64,000 nt of DNA from DASUNQ01 sp044866775 (GCA_044866775.1 JBIOUG010000195.1:62001-126000); one strand, 5' to 3'. Shown: positions 24,437 to 35,509, counted from the first letter of the stretch. Notes: generated by a model not told the origin, from the letters alone. Numbers and translations are program-made.

Positions 24437-26000
24437 CCTGCGGCGGGGCGCCGTCGTCCGCCTGCTGCGCGGCGACGACGCGCGGCGTACGGTCTATGCC
24501 GAGGACCCGCGCGAGGTGCTCGCCGCCTTCGCCGCCGCCGGCGTGGGGCGGGTGCACGTCGTCGATCTGGACGCGGCGCTCGGCGAGCCGCCGCAGCGCC
24601 CGCTGGTCGAGCGCCTCCTCGCCTGGGCGGCGGAGCATGGCGGTCCGGCGGTGCAGCTCGGCGGCGGGATGCGCGACGCCAAGGCCGTCGCCTGGGCGCT
24701 GGGTGCGGGCTGCGAGCTCGTGGTCGTCGGCTCACTCGTGGCGCGCGATCCGGAGCTCTTCCGGCAGCTCGCCGGGCGCTGGCCGGGGCGGCTCGTGCCG
24801 GCCGTCGACGTGCGTGACCGCGAGGTACGCACGGAGGGCTGGGTAAGGAAGGCGGCCGTGTCGCTGCAACGGCTGTGCCGCGGACTGCTGGGCTTTCCCT
24901 GCCCCGCGGTGCTGGTCACCGACGTCGAGCGCGACGGCACGCTCGCGGGCCCGAATCTGGAGCTGGCGGCCGAGATTGCACGGATCAGCGGGCTCCCGGC
25001 CCTCTTGTCGGGCGGGATCTCCACCCTTGCGGATCTCCGCGCCGCCCGCGCCGATTCGGCCATCGCGGGCGTCGTCGTCGGCCGCGCGCTGTACGAGCGC
25101 GCTTTCTCGCTCGAGGAGGCGCTCGCCGCCTGCCGCGGGCTGCACCCATCCTCCTTACCTAATGTCTCGTCTTCCCAATCAGTCACCAGCCGCGCCGGCA
25201 CCGGCTCCGCCGCCCTCACCGGCCTCACCTGCCGCGTGATTCCCTGCCTCGACGTCGCGGGCGGGCGGGTGGTGAAGGGCGTCCGCTTCCGCGATCTCGC
25301 CGATCAGGGCGACCCCGCCGAGGCGGCGCGGCGCTATGCCGAACAGGGCGCGGACGAGATCGTCTTCCTCGACGTCGGCGCCGCTCCCGAAGGCCGCGGC
25401 ACCGCGCTCGAGTGGGTGCGCCGGACGGCGGCGTCGGTGTTCGTCCCGCTGACGGTGGGCGGCGGCGTCCGCAGCGCCGGCGACGCCGAGCGGCTGCTCC
25501 GCGCCGGCGCCGACAAGGTGGCGATCAACACCGCGGCCGTCGACGACCCCGCGCTGCTGGCGGCCCTCGCCGCCCGCTTCGGCAGCCAGTGCGTCGTGCT
25601 GTCGGTCGACGCCCGCCGGTTGCCGGGCGGCGGTGGCTGGGAGGTGCTGACCCGCGGCGGCCGCCGCCCGACGGGCCGCGACGCCCTGTCGTGGCTGCGC
25701 GAAGGGGTCGAGCGCGGCGCCGGCGAAGTGCTCCTCACCAGCATCGACGGCGACGGCACCCGCGCCGGCTACGATCTCGAGCTGATCGCCGCCGCGGCGC
25801 GCGCGGTGCCGGTTCCGGTCATCGCTTCGGGCGGCGCCGGCCACGCCGGTCACCTCGCCGAGGCGCTGGCTGCGGGCGCCGCGGCGGTGCTGGCGGCGTC
25901 GATCTTTCACCAGGGCACGACGACGGTGGCGGCGGTCAAGGCGGAGCTGGCGGCGGCCGGATTCCCGATGCGGCCGGTCGTCGAGGAGTGCGTGAGATGA
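24399..26000 (+). CDS. hisAF: Fused HisA isomerase / HisF cyclase
   Basis: 533 residues in one frame: two half-barrel-duplicated TIM barrels joined end to end. Residues 1-247 are HisA: ALDLRRGAVVRLL with catalytic Asp at about 13, VPAVDVRD, and TDVERDGTLAGPN. After a 30-residue Ser/Thr/Ala linker, residues 278-533 are HisF: RVIPCLDVAGGRVVKGVRF with catalytic Asp, SVDARR with the second Asp, TSIDGDGTRAGYDLELI and ASGGAGHAGHL. No stop or credible start lies between them; an internal GTG at 25236 has no ribosome site and would cut the first strand. HisA starts at GTG 24399 inside hisH. The stop overlaps hisIE (ATGA). Confidence 0.9.
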   Translation: MPSRDLELLPALDLRRGAVVRLLRGDDARRTVYAEDPREVLAAFAAAGVGRVHVVDLDAALGEPPQRPLVERLLAWAAEHGGPAVQLGGGMRDAKAVAWALGAGCELVVVGSLVARDPELFRQLAGRWPGRLVPAVDVRDREVRTEGWVRKAAVSLQRLCRGLLGFPCPAVLVTDVERDGTLAGPNLELAAEIARISGLPALLSGGISTLADLRAARADSAIAGVVVGRALYERAFSLEEALAACRGLHPSSLPNVSSSQSVTSRAGTGSAALTGLTCRVIPCLDVAGGRVVKGVRFRDLADQGDPAEAARRYAEQGADEIVFLDVGAAPEGRGTALEWVRRTAASVFVPLTVGGGVRSAGDAERLLRAGADKVAINTAAVDDPALLAALAARFGSQCVVLSVDARRLPGGGGWEVLTRGGRRPTGRDALSWLREGVERGAGEVLLTSIDGDGTRAGYDLELIAAAARAVPVPVIASGGAGHAGHLAEALAAGAAAVLAASIFHQGTTTVAAVKAELAAAGFPMRPVVEECVR

Positions 26001-26872
26001 GCACCGCGGCGGCGGGAAGATTGGCGCTCAATCTCGACGCCCTTCGCTTCGACGACCGCGGCCTGGTCCCGGTCGTGGCGCAGCACGCCGCCACCGGAGC
26101 GGTGCTGATGCTCGCGTGGGCCGACCGCGAGGCGGTCGAGCGGACCCTCGCCACCGGCGAAGCGCACTTCTGGAGCCGCTCGCGCCGCGCGCTGTGGCGG
26201 AAGGGAGAGACCTCGGGCAACGTCCTGCGGGTCGTCGCGGCCGTCCCCGACTGCGACGGCGACGCGCTCCTGCTCTCCGTCTGTCCGTCCGGCCCGGCCT
26301 GTCACCGCGGCACCGCGAGCTGCTTCGAGCCCAATCCGCTCGCGCCGCCGCCGGCGCCGCGCCTCGACCTCGGCTGGTTGTGGGAGGTGCTGGAGAGCCG
26401 GCGCACGGCCTCGCCGGAGGAGAGCTACACCGCCCGCCTGCTCGCCGCCGGCACGCAGCGCATCGCGCAGAAGGTGGGCGAGGAGGCGGTGGAGGTGGCG
26501 CTCGCGGCGATGGCGGCTGACGACCAAAGAAGCTCAGTACGTGGAGAGTTGGTTGGCGAGGCAGCGGACCTGCTTTTCCACCTCCTCGTCCTGCTCCTCG
26601 ACCGCGGCATCACCCCAGAGGAGGTCGCGGCCGAGCTGGGGCGGCGGCACGCCGAGGCGCGCCGCCCACAGCTCTTCCGGGAGCAGATCTCAGCGGACGC
26701 GGCCGCGCCGGACCAGGTTGACGATGGCGAGCAGGATGATGGCCCCGAGCAGCGACGCCAACAGACCCATGATCGAGTAGTCGCCGGCGTTGATGGTCCC
26801 CCCACCGAGCAACGGCGCGATCAGGAAGGCGCCGAGCAGCGACCCGACGATCCCGACCACGATGTTCAATAG
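25997..26872 (+). CDS. hisIE: Phosphoribosyl-AMP cyclohydrolase / phosphoribosyl-ATP pyrophosphatase
   Basis: 291 residues, longer than the usual 200-230. The HisI half has FWSRSRRALWRKGETSGN and the metal site DCDGDALLLSVCPSGPACH plus TASCF. The HisE half has YTARLLAAGTQRIAQKVGEE and ELVGEAADLLFHLLVLL. The enzyme ends near residue 231 (LFREQIS); the last 60 residues are translated from DNA that encodes glsB on the other strand and are Gln/Asp/Arg-rich, as antisense frames are. So the original stop may have been lost. It catalyses steps two and three of the pathway. Confidence 0.93.
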   Translation: MSTAAAGRLALNLDALRFDDRGLVPVVAQHAATGAVLMLAWADREAVERTLATGEAHFWSRSRRALWRKGETSGNVLRVVAAVPDCDGDALLLSVCPSGPACHRGTASCFEPNPLAPPPAPRLDLGWLWEVLESRRTASPEESYTARLLAAGTQRIAQKVGEEAVEVALAAMAADDQRSSVRGELVGEAADLLFHLLVLLLDRGITPEEVAAELGRRHAEARRPQLFREQISADAAAPDQVDDGEQDDGPEQRRQQTHDRVVAGVDGPPTEQRRDQEGAEQRPDDPDHDVQ

Positions 26873-26959
26873 GATGCCCTGCTGCGCGTCGGTGCGCATG
26901 ACCAAGCTCGCCAGCCAACCGATCACACCGCCTACGATGAGCCAAATCAGGAAGCCCAT
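26690..26959 (-). CDS. GlsB/YeaQ/YmgE family membrane protein
   Basis: 89 residues, typical length. Three hydrophobic segments: FLIWLIVGGVIGWLASLVM, ILLNIVVGIVGSLLGAFLIA and MGLLASLLGAIILLAIVNLV, with Gly-rich turns and a basic end RRGRVR. Family members are small inner-membrane proteins linked to general stress. It is encoded against the operon, inside the 3' extension of hisIE, and its start region faces trpE. ATG is preceded by a G-rich site (GAGGGGGGG). Its transcript would be antisense to the end of hisIE. Confidence 0.85.
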   Translation of the reverse strand: MGFLIWLIVGGVIGWLASLVMRTDAQQGILLNIVVGIVGSLLGAFLIAPLLGGGTINAGDYSIMGLLASLLGAIILLAIVNLVRRGRVR

Positions 26960-27034
26960 GGACCCCCCCTCTCTGTGGTTAGTGGTTCGTACTGCCCTAC
27001 TGCGTAGGGCGGTGGCTGCAACTTCCGGACCACT

Positions 27035-28488
27035 GTGCGGCGGCGAGCTGCCGTGAGCAGCCCCCGGCGTGCCGTCCCGCACCTGCGGGAGTTCCTGGCC
27101 GACAGCCTGACGCCGCTCGGCGTCTACCGGCGTCTCGCCCGCACCTCGCCGACGCGGTTTCTGCTCGAGAGCGTCACCGGCGGCGAGCAGGTGTCGCGCT
27201 TCAGCTTCCTCGGCGCCGGTCCGCGCGCGCTCTACCGCCTCTGGCCCGACCGCCTGGAGGTAGAGCGGCGCGGCCGCCGCGAGACGCTGCCGGGGCCGCC
27301 GCTCGAGGCGTTGCGGCGGGTGATCGGCGCGGTGGCCGCCGAGCCCGGGCCGATCCCCTTCACCGGCGGGCTCGTCGGCTACTTCGGCTACGACCTGGTG
27401 CGTCTCGTCGAGCGGCTGCCGTCGCGTCCGCCCGATCCGTTCGGCCTGCCCTGGGCGCTCCTCGCGCGCTTCGACACGGTGGTGGTCTTCGACCACGCGC
27501 TGCAGCGCGTCCTGGCGATCGCCAACGAGGTCGAGGGAGAGGTCGGGGTCGCGGCCGCCGAGCGGCAGCTCGAGCGGCTGTCGCGGCTGCTGACGAGCGA
27601 GGCGCGCGGCGGCGGCGTGGCGATGCCCGCGCGTCGTCTCGAGCCGCCGTCCGTGCCGCCGCCGAGCCTCCCCGGCGCCGACTTCCGGCGCGCCGTCGCG
27701 ACGGCGAAGGAGCACATCGCGGCCGGCGACATCTTCCAGGTCGTCCTCGCGCGGCGCTGGCGCCTGCCGCGGCGGGTCGAGCCGCTGGCGCTCTATCGCG
27801 CCGTGCGCATCGTCAATCCGAGCCCCTACATGGTGCTGCTCGAGACGCCCGACGTGGCGCTGGTCGGCGCTTCGCCCGAGATGTTGGTGCGCAAGGTGGG
27901 ACGGCACATCGAGACCCGTCCCATCGCCGGCACGCGCCCGCGCGGCGTCGACGCGGCGGGCGACCGCCGGCTGGCCGAGGACCTCCTGGCCGACCCCAAG
28001 GAGCGCGCCGAGCACGTGATGCTCGTCGACCTCGGGCGCAACGACCTCGGGCGCGTGGCGGCGCCGGCGAGCGTGCGGGTGGCGAGCTTCCTCGACGTCG
28101 AGCGCTACAGCCACGTCATGCACCTGGTGTCGAGCGTCGTCGGAGAGCTGGCGCCGGAGCGCGACGGTCTCGACGCGCTTCTCGCCTGCTTCCCGGCGGG
28201 GACCGTCTCGGGGGCGCCGAAGATCCGCGCGATGGAGATCATCGACGCTCTGGAGCCCGAGGCGCGCGGGCCGTACGCCGGCGCCGTCGGCTACCTCTCC
28301 TACTCGGGCGACCTCGACACCTGCATCACCATCCGCACGCTGGTGGTGCGCGCGGGCGAGACCTCGGTCACGGCCGGCGCCGGCATCGTCGCCGACTCCG
28401 ATCCCGCGGCAGAAGAGAGGGAGACCGAGAACAAGGCCGCCGGGCTGCTCGCGGCGGTGGCGCTCGCCGAGCGGCTGGAGAAGGGCGC

Positions 28489-28492
<4 letters not shown>
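27035..28492 (+). CDS. trpE: Anthranilate synthase component I
   Basis: 485 residues from GTG 27035; GTG 27053 is a shorter alternative. TrpE turns chorismate and ammonia into anthranilate. Conserved elements: FLLESVTGG (the LLES-type motif tied to tryptophan feedback), GGLVGYFGYD, DIFQVVLARR, NPSPYM, GASPEMLVR, RPIAGTRPRG, DLGRNDLGRVA and FPAGTVSGAPKIRAMEII. It lies 162 bases after hisIE; I see no Trp-rich leader of its own. It overlaps trpG by four bases. Confidence 0.95.
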
Positions 28493-29076
<584 letters not shown>

Positions 29077-29127
29077 CGGTTCAGGAGGAGATCCCGGGCG
29101 TTTTCGGAAGCCCGACCGGAGGGCGTG

Positions 29128-30144
29128 ATGGGGATTGACCCGCGCGACGCCGTCGGCCGCGTGGTCGCCGGCCACGATCTGGGCCGCGACGAGACCGAGG
29201 AGCTGTTCGGGCTGCTGATGGACGGCGGCCTCTCCGATCCGCTCAAGGCGGCGCTCTTGGTGGCGCTGCGGATGAAGGGCGAGACGCCGGCGGAGATCGC
29301 GGGCGCCGCGGCGGCGATGCGGCGGCGGGTGATCGCGATCCCGCACCGCCGCGAGGGGGTCGTCGATACCTGCGGCACCGGGGGCGACGGGCGCGGCACC
29401 TTCAACATCTCGACCGCGGCGGCGCTGGTGGCCGCGGCGGCCGGCGTGCCGGTGGCGAAGCACGGCAATCGGTCGGTCTCCAGCCGGTCGGGGAGCGCGG
29501 ACGTGCTGGCGGCCCTCGGCGTCGCGATCGAGGTCGAGCCGGAAACGGCCGCGGCGGCGCTCGAGCAGGTGGGGATCGCCTTTCTCTTCGCGCCGCGGCT
29601 GCATCCGGCGATGCGCGAGGTGATGCCGGTGCGGCGCGAGCTGGGGATGCGGACGATCTTCAACGTGCTCGGGCCGCTCACCAACCCGGCGGGGGCGCGG
29701 CGGCAGGTGATGGGGGTCTACGCGCGCGAGCTGGTCGAGCGGCTGGCTCGGGTGCTGGCGGAGCTCGGCGCCGAGCACGCCCTGGTGGTGCACGGCGAGG
29801 ACGGGCTGGACGAGATCACGACGACGGGGCGGACCTGGGTGGCCGAGGTGCGGGACGGCGAGGTGCGGCTTGCGGTGCTCGAGCCCGAGGCGCTCGGGCT
29901 GCCGCGGGCACGGCTTGCCGACTTAGCCGGCGGCACGCCGGAGGAGAACGCCGCGACGATGGAGCGCGTGCTCGGCGGCGAGGCGGGCGCGATCGCCGAC
30001 GTTGTGGCGGCCAACGCCGGGGCGGCGTTGTACGTGGCTGGGCGTGTGGCAACGCTGCCGGAGGGTGTGGCGGCGGCCAGGGAGGTCCTGGCATCGGGGA
30101 AGGCGGCGGCGAAGCTCGAGGAGCTGCGGAGGTTTCGGGCGTGA
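29128..30144 (+). CDS. trpD: Anthranilate phosphoribosyltransferase
   Basis: 338 residues. TrpD joins anthranilate to PRPP. Motifs: DTCGTGGDGRGTFNISTAAA (PRPP-binding, about residues 80-99), KHGNRSVSSRSGSADVLAALG, and NVLGPLTNPAGARRQVMGV. I prefer ATG 29128 to GTG 29125 because GGAGGG is four bases before the ATG. It lies 51 bases after trpG, and a 203-bp MITE-like element follows it. Confidence 0.95.
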   Translation: MGIDPRDAVGRVVAGHDLGRDETEELFGLLMDGGLSDPLKAALLVALRMKGETPAEIAGAAAAMRRRVIAIPHRREGVVDTCGTGGDGRGTFNISTAAALVAAAAGVPVAKHGNRSVSSRSGSADVLAALGVAIEVEPETAAAALEQVGIAFLFAPRLHPAMREVMPVRRELGMRTIFNVLGPLTNPAGARRQVMGVYARELVERLARVLAELGAEHALVVHGEDGLDEITTTGRTWVAEVRDGEVRLAVLEPEALGLPRARLADLAGGTPEENAATMERVLGGEAGAIADVVAANAGAALYVAGRVATLPEGVAAAREVLASGKAAAKLEELRRFRA

Positions 30145-30161
30145 CCGAGAGAACAAGAATC

Positions 30162-30364
30162 CCGCGCGGGACGGATAGTCGCCGCGTGGGGTGCCGGTCC
30201 GGAGGGAGCTGCACAGGCGCGCCGCTTCGCGGTGCTGGTAGGTGGGGTGGTGGCCTGCGGTTCGCACGCGCTGCGCGCGTGCATCACAACGGTCGTGGTG
30301 GCTGAGGGGGGCGCGCGCCGGTTCCGCTCCCTCCGGACCGGCACCCCACGCGGCTACACGGTCC
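30162..30364 (+). mobile_element. MITE-like element between trpD and trpC
   Basis: About 203 bases. Inner perfect 29-base terminal inverted repeats at 30181-30209 and 30326-30354 (GCCGCGTGGGGTGCCGGTCC... and complement). It has no coding capacity. A second, oppositely oriented copy lies at 31243-31450, and the similarity extends 10-19 bases beyond the inverted repeats on both sides. No clear target duplication was seen. Confidence 0.75.
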
Positions 30365-30392
30365 ATGGAGTCGGAGTGACGGCGGGAGGCGG

Positions 30393-31208
30393 ATGACAGC
30401 GATAGGACAAGCGGCAACGCAGGGCGATTCGATTCCCAATATCTTGGGCCGGATCGTGGCGCGGCGGCGGGAGCGGATCGTGGCCGAGGTGGGGGCTGTG
30501 GCGGACGAGGCTGTGCCTGGGGCGCCTCCTTTCCTTACCCAGAGTCCTTTCCTCTCGGTCTTACGAGCCCGCCGTGGAAGTGCTGTGATCGCCGAGGTGA
30601 AGATGGGATCGCCGCGGCTCGGGTCGCTGGAAGGACGAGTGGACCCATTGCGCCAGGCGCGCACTTATGCCGAGCATGGGGCGGCGGCGTTGTCGGTCGT
30701 GGTGGAGCCGGACTTCTTCCACGGCAGCTACGAGCTGCTCGCGGAATGCCGTGCGGCGTCGGGACTGCCGGCGATCGCCAAGGACTTCCTGGTGCACCCG
30801 GTGCAGCTCCGGTGGGCGAAGGAGGCCGGGGCCGACGCGGTGCTCCTGATCGCGGCGCTGCTCTCGGGAGAGGAGCTGCGCCGTTACGCCGGCCTGGCCC
30901 GTGGTCTTGGGCTCGTGCCGCTGGTCGAGACTCACGATGAGGAGGATGTGGCGAAGCTCGCCGGTGCGGAGTGGGAGCTGGTGGGAGTCAACAACCGCGA
31001 CCTGCGGACGTTTTCGGTCGACCTCGACCGCTCGGCCGCATTGCTCCCGAGGCTCCCGCCGGAAGCACTGAAGGTTGCGGAAAGCGGGATTTCAGGTAGG
31101 GAGGACGTCGTGCACCTCCGCGATGCCGGCTTCGATGCCTTTATCATTGGCGAGTCACTTCTCCTCGCTCCTGACCCCGCCACCCTCCTCGCCGAGCTGG
31201 TGCGATGA
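30393..31208 (+). CDS. trpC: Indole-3-glycerol phosphate synthase
   Basis: 271 residues. It closes the indole ring. Barrel motifs: SAVIAEVKMGSPRLG (usually IAEIKRASPSKG, so slightly diverged), SVVVEPDFFHGS, AKDFLVHPVQL with a catalytic Lys, LVGVNNRDLRTF, and VAESGISGREDV. ATG 30393 has GGGAGGCGG directly before it. It is flanked on both sides by MITE-like elements, which separate it from trpD and trpF where other trp genes overlap. Confidence 0.95.
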   Translation: MTAIGQAATQGDSIPNILGRIVARRRERIVAEVGAVADEAVPGAPPFLTQSPFLSVLRARRGSAVIAEVKMGSPRLGSLEGRVDPLRQARTYAEHGAAALSVVVEPDFFHGSYELLAECRAASGLPAIAKDFLVHPVQLRWAKEAGADAVLLIAALLSGEELRRYAGLARGLGLVPLVETHDEEDVAKLAGAEWELVGVNNRDLRTFSVDLDRSAALLPRLPPEALKVAESGISGREDVVHLRDAGFDAFIIGESLLLAPDPATLLAELVR

Positions 31209-31242
31209 CGCCCCCCGCCTCTCGACGTCACGCTACCTACTT

Positions 31243-31450
31243 GGATCGTGCAGCCGCGTGGGGTGCCGGTCCGGAGGGAGCGGAACCGGCGCGCGCCCCC
31301 TCGCCTGGCAACACCGTAGTGATGCATCCCCCGCGCAGCGGGGGTGCGAGCCGAAGGCCTGTGACCCTTGCTACTGGCACCGCGAAGCGGCGCGCCTGTG
31401 GAGCGACCGGAGGACCGGCGCCCCACGCGGCGACTGTCCGTCCCGTGCGG
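31243..31450 (-). mobile_element. MITE-like element between trpC and trpF
   Basis: About 208 bases, an inverted copy of the element at 30162-30364. Terminal repeats 31253-31281 and 31403-31431 (imperfect, a few mismatches in 29). Inside, a hairpin CCCCCGC-GCA-GCGGGGG replaces the GCACGCGC... hairpin of the first copy. Roughly 75% alike overall by eye. Confidence 0.75.
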
Positions 31451-31461
31451 CACCTCTTTCC

Positions 31462-32086
31462 ATGACCGCCGCGGTCAAGGTCAAGATCTGTGGCGTCACC
31501 TCTCCCGAGGACGCGCTTGCGGCCACCACCGCCGGAGCCGAGCTGCTGGGTCTCAATTTCTATCCGCCGAGCCCGCGCTGCCTTACTGCGGCGGGCGCCC
31601 GGGAGATCGCCGAGGCGGTGCGCGCTGCCGCGCCCGGTGTGCTGCTGGTGGGGGTGTTCGTCAACCTGGCGCCGCGCGACATCGAAGCCGTCGATCGCGA
31701 AGTCGCCTTCGATCTCCTTCAGTTCAGCGGCGACGAACCGCCCGACGACGTCAACCGCCATGCCGCACGCGCCATCAAGGTCTTCCGCACCGGCGGCCCG
31801 CCGCCCGCCGCGGCCCTGGAGGACTATCCGGACGTCTGGGGCATCCTCGTCGACGCCCGCCACGGCGGGCTCTACGGCGGCACCGGGCTCGCCTGGCCGT
31901 TCGCCGAGGTCGCCTCGCTCGCCGCGGGCCGCCGCCTCCTGGTCGCCGGCGGCCTCGGGCCGGGCACGGCCCGTGCGGCGGCGCTTGCCAGCGGCGCCTG
32001 GGGGCTCGACGTCTGCTCCGGCGTAGAATCGGCGCCCGGCCGGAAGGACCCGCGGCTCCTGTCCCGCCTGTTCGAGGAGATCCGAC

Positions 32087-32094
<8 letters not shown>
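31462..32094 (+). CDS. trpF: Phosphoribosylanthranilate isomerase
   Basis: 210 residues. KVKICGVTSPEDALAA at the N-terminus holds the catalytic Cys; LGLNFYPPSPR, VGVFVN, LLQFSGDEPPDDV and the C-terminal LDVCSGVESAPGRKDP with the catalytic Asp are all present. The enzyme makes CdRP for TrpC. ATG 31462 is the first start after the MITE-like element; the ribosome site is weak, so expression may depend on sequence brought by the element. The last eight bases overlap trpB. Confidence 0.94.
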
Positions 32095-33366
<1,272 letters not shown>

Positions 33367-33370
<4 letters not shown>

Positions 33371-34188
33371 GCGCGATCGACGACGCCTTCCGCCGCTGCG
33401 CCGACGAGGGACGGGCGGCGTTCATCCCGTTCTTGATGGCCGGCGACCCGGACCTGGCGACCACCGAGACGCTGCTCGCGGCGGCGGCGGCCGGCGGCGC
33501 CGATCTGCTCGAGGTCGGCGTGCCGTTCAGCGACCCGATCGCCGACGGGCCGGTCAACCAGCGGGCGGCCACCCGCGCGCTAGCCGCCGGGACCAAGCTG
33601 TCGGGCATCCTCCACATGGTCGCCGCCACCCGCGACCGGCTGGGGCTGCCGGTCGTGCTCTTCACCTACTTCAATCCCATTCACGCCCGCGGCGTCGCCA
33701 CCTTCGCCGAGCAGGCGGCGAGCTCCGGCGTCGACGGCGTGCTGTGCGTCGACCTGCCGGCCGAGGAGGCCGAGGCGGAGTTCGTGCCGGCCCTCGCCGA
33801 GCACGGCATCGACACCATCTTCCTCCTCGCGCCCACCAGCACCAAGGACCGCGTGCAGCGCGTCGGGCGGATCGCCTCGGGGTTCGTCTACTACGTCTCG
33901 CGCACCGGCGTCACCGGCGAGCGCGACGCGCTGCCGCCGGACCTCGCGCGCGAGGTCCGGCGCGTCCGCCGCAAGCTCGAGCAGCCGCTGGCGGTGGGGT
34001 TCGGCGTCTCGTCCCCGGCCCAGGTGGCGGCGCTGGGAGAGGTCGCCGACGGCGTCGTCGTCGGCAGCGCGCTCGTGCGCCTGGTCGAGCAGATGGGACG
34101 CGAGCCGGGGCTGCCGGCGGCGCTCGAGGCACGCGTCCGCGAGCTCGCGGCGCCGCTCCATCGCCGTGCCGAGCGGAGGCGGGCATGA
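33367..34188 (+). CDS. trpA: Tryptophan synthase alpha chain
   Basis: 273 residues. TrpA cleaves indole-3-glycerol phosphate and passes indole to TrpB. Catalytic Glu and Asp are visible in GGADLLEVGVPFSDPIADGP; other landmarks are FIPFLMAGDPD, FTYFNPIHARG, DTIFLLAPTST, YYVSRTGVTG and AVGFGVSSPAQV. ATGA overlaps at both ends link it to trpB and to the chorismate mutase gene. Confidence 0.97.
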
Positions 34189-34499
34189 CCGAGGAGCAGC
34201 AGCTCGAGACCGCCCGCGCCGAGCTGGCCCGGCTGCGCCGCAACATCGACGAGATCGACGAGGTGCTGGTCAAGCTCCTCAACCAGAGGGCGCGCTGGGC
34301 GCTCGACGTCGGGGCGGCCAAGCGCGGCATGGACGTGCCGATCTACGAGCCGGAGCGGGAGACCGAGGTCATGCGTCACGTCCTCGGCGCCAACCGCGGC
34401 CCGCTCTCGGCCGACGCCATCGAGCGCCTGTTCGAGCGCATCATCGACGAGTCGCGGAGCCTGCAGCGGCACGTCATCGAGGGGAGATTGCGGCCGTGA
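34185..34499 (+). CDS. aroQ: Chorismate mutase, AroQ class
   Basis: 104 residues, all helical. The AroQ pattern is present: LRRNIDEIDEVLVKLLNQRARWALDVG, then VPIYEPERETEVMRHVLGANRG and LFERIIDESRSLQR. It converts chorismate to prephenate for Phe and Tyr. It is a free-standing domain placed before DAHP synthase; in some bacteria the two are fused as AroA(Q), where the mutase also gives feedback control. Start overlaps trpA and the stop overlaps the next gene. Confidence 0.93.
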   Translation: MTEEQQLETARAELARLRRNIDEIDEVLVKLLNQRARWALDVGAAKRGMDVPIYEPERETEVMRHVLGANRGPLSADAIERLFERIIDESRSLQRHVIEGRLRP

Positions 34500-35509
34500 T
34501 CGTGGTCATGCGCCCGCAGGCCACCGACCGCGAGGTGGAGCAGGTCATCGAGCGGATGACCGAGCGCGGCCTCGACGTCTATCGCAGCCACGGCGTCGAG
34601 CGCACGGTGCTGGCGGCGGTGGGCGTGACCGCGGGCCTCGACATCGAGGAGTTCAAGCTCCTCGAGGGCGTCGAGGACGCGCTGCGCATCGGGACTCCCT
34701 ACAAGGTGGTCGCCCGCTCCGTCCACCCGGCCGACACGGTCTTCGCGGTGGGTGACGTCGTGATCGGCGGCGAAGAGGTCGTGGTCATGGCGGGGCCCTG
34801 CTCGGTCGAGAGCGAGGAGCAGATCCGCCGCACCGCCGCGGCGGTCCGCGCCGCCGGCGCGCGGGTGCTGCGCGGCGGCGCCTTCAAGCCCCGCTCCTCG
34901 CCCTACAGCTTCCAGGGCCTGGCCGAGCGCGGGCTGGAGCTGCTGCGCCGGGCGGCCGACGAGCAGGGCCTCCTCACCGTCACCGAGGTCATGGACCCCT
35001 CGCAGCTCCCGCTCGTCGCGCAGTACGCCGACATCCTCCAGATCGGCGCCCGCAACATGCAGAACTACGTGCTGCTGCGCGAGGTGGGGAAGGTCGACCG
35101 GCCGGTGCTCTTGAAGCGCGGCCTCTCGGCCACGATCGAGGAGTGGCTGCTGTCGGCCGAGTACGTCGCCGCCGCCGGCAACGAGCGCATCATCCTCTGC
35201 GAACGCGGCATCCGCACCTTCGAGACCGCCACCCGCAACACTATGGACATCTCGGCGATCCCGGTGGTGGAGAAGCTCTCGCACCTGCCGGTCTTCGCCG
35301 ATCCCAGCCACGGCATCGGCATCCGCGACAAGGTGCCGGCGATGGCGCGCGCCGCGGTGGCGGCGGGCGCCGACGGCCTGCTGGTCGAGGTCCACGTCGA
35401 CCCCGACCGCGCCCTCTCCGACGGCGTGCAGTCGCTCTATCCCGAACAGTTTCAGCGATTGATGGATCAACTACGAATCATTGTGCCGGCATTGGGACGA
35501 TCGATTTGA
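34496..35509 (+). CDS. aroF: 3-deoxy-7-phosphoheptulonate (DAHP) synthase
   Basis: 337 residues from GTG 34496 (GTGA overlap with aroQ). Residues 1-70 form a ferredoxin-like N-terminal domain (IVVMRPQATDREVEQVIERM), and the rest is the type I beta DAHP synthase barrel: MAGPCSVESEEQI, RGGAFKPRSSPYSFQG, QIGARNMQNYVLLREVG, LLKRGLSATIEEW, ERGIRTFETATRNTMD and FADPSHGIG. It makes the first shikimate pathway intermediate, so the last gene of the supraoperon feeds the first (aroDE) and the trp genes. Feedback may involve AroQ or the N-terminal domain. Confidence 0.96.
   Translation: MIVVMRPQATDREVEQVIERMTERGLDVYRSHGVERTVLAAVGVTAGLDIEEFKLLEGVEDALRIGTPYKVVARSVHPADTVFAVGDVVIGGEEVVVMAGPCSVESEEQIRRTAAAVRAAGARVLRGGAFKPRSSPYSFQGLAERGLELLRRAADEQGLLTVTEVMDPSQLPLVAQYADILQIGARNMQNYVLLREVGKVDRPVLLKRGLSATIEEWLLSAEYVAAAGNERIILCERGIRTFETATRNTMDISAIPVVEKLSHLPVFADPSHGIGIRDKVPAMARAAVAAGADGLLVEVHVDPDRALSDGVQSLYPEQFQRLMDQLRIIVPALGRSI

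Noticed and set aside
26958..27056. A possible trp leader peptide before trpE (ATG 26958 to TGA 27056)
   Set aside because: It has a single Trp codon, no ribosome site worth the name and no terminator/antiterminator pair after it.
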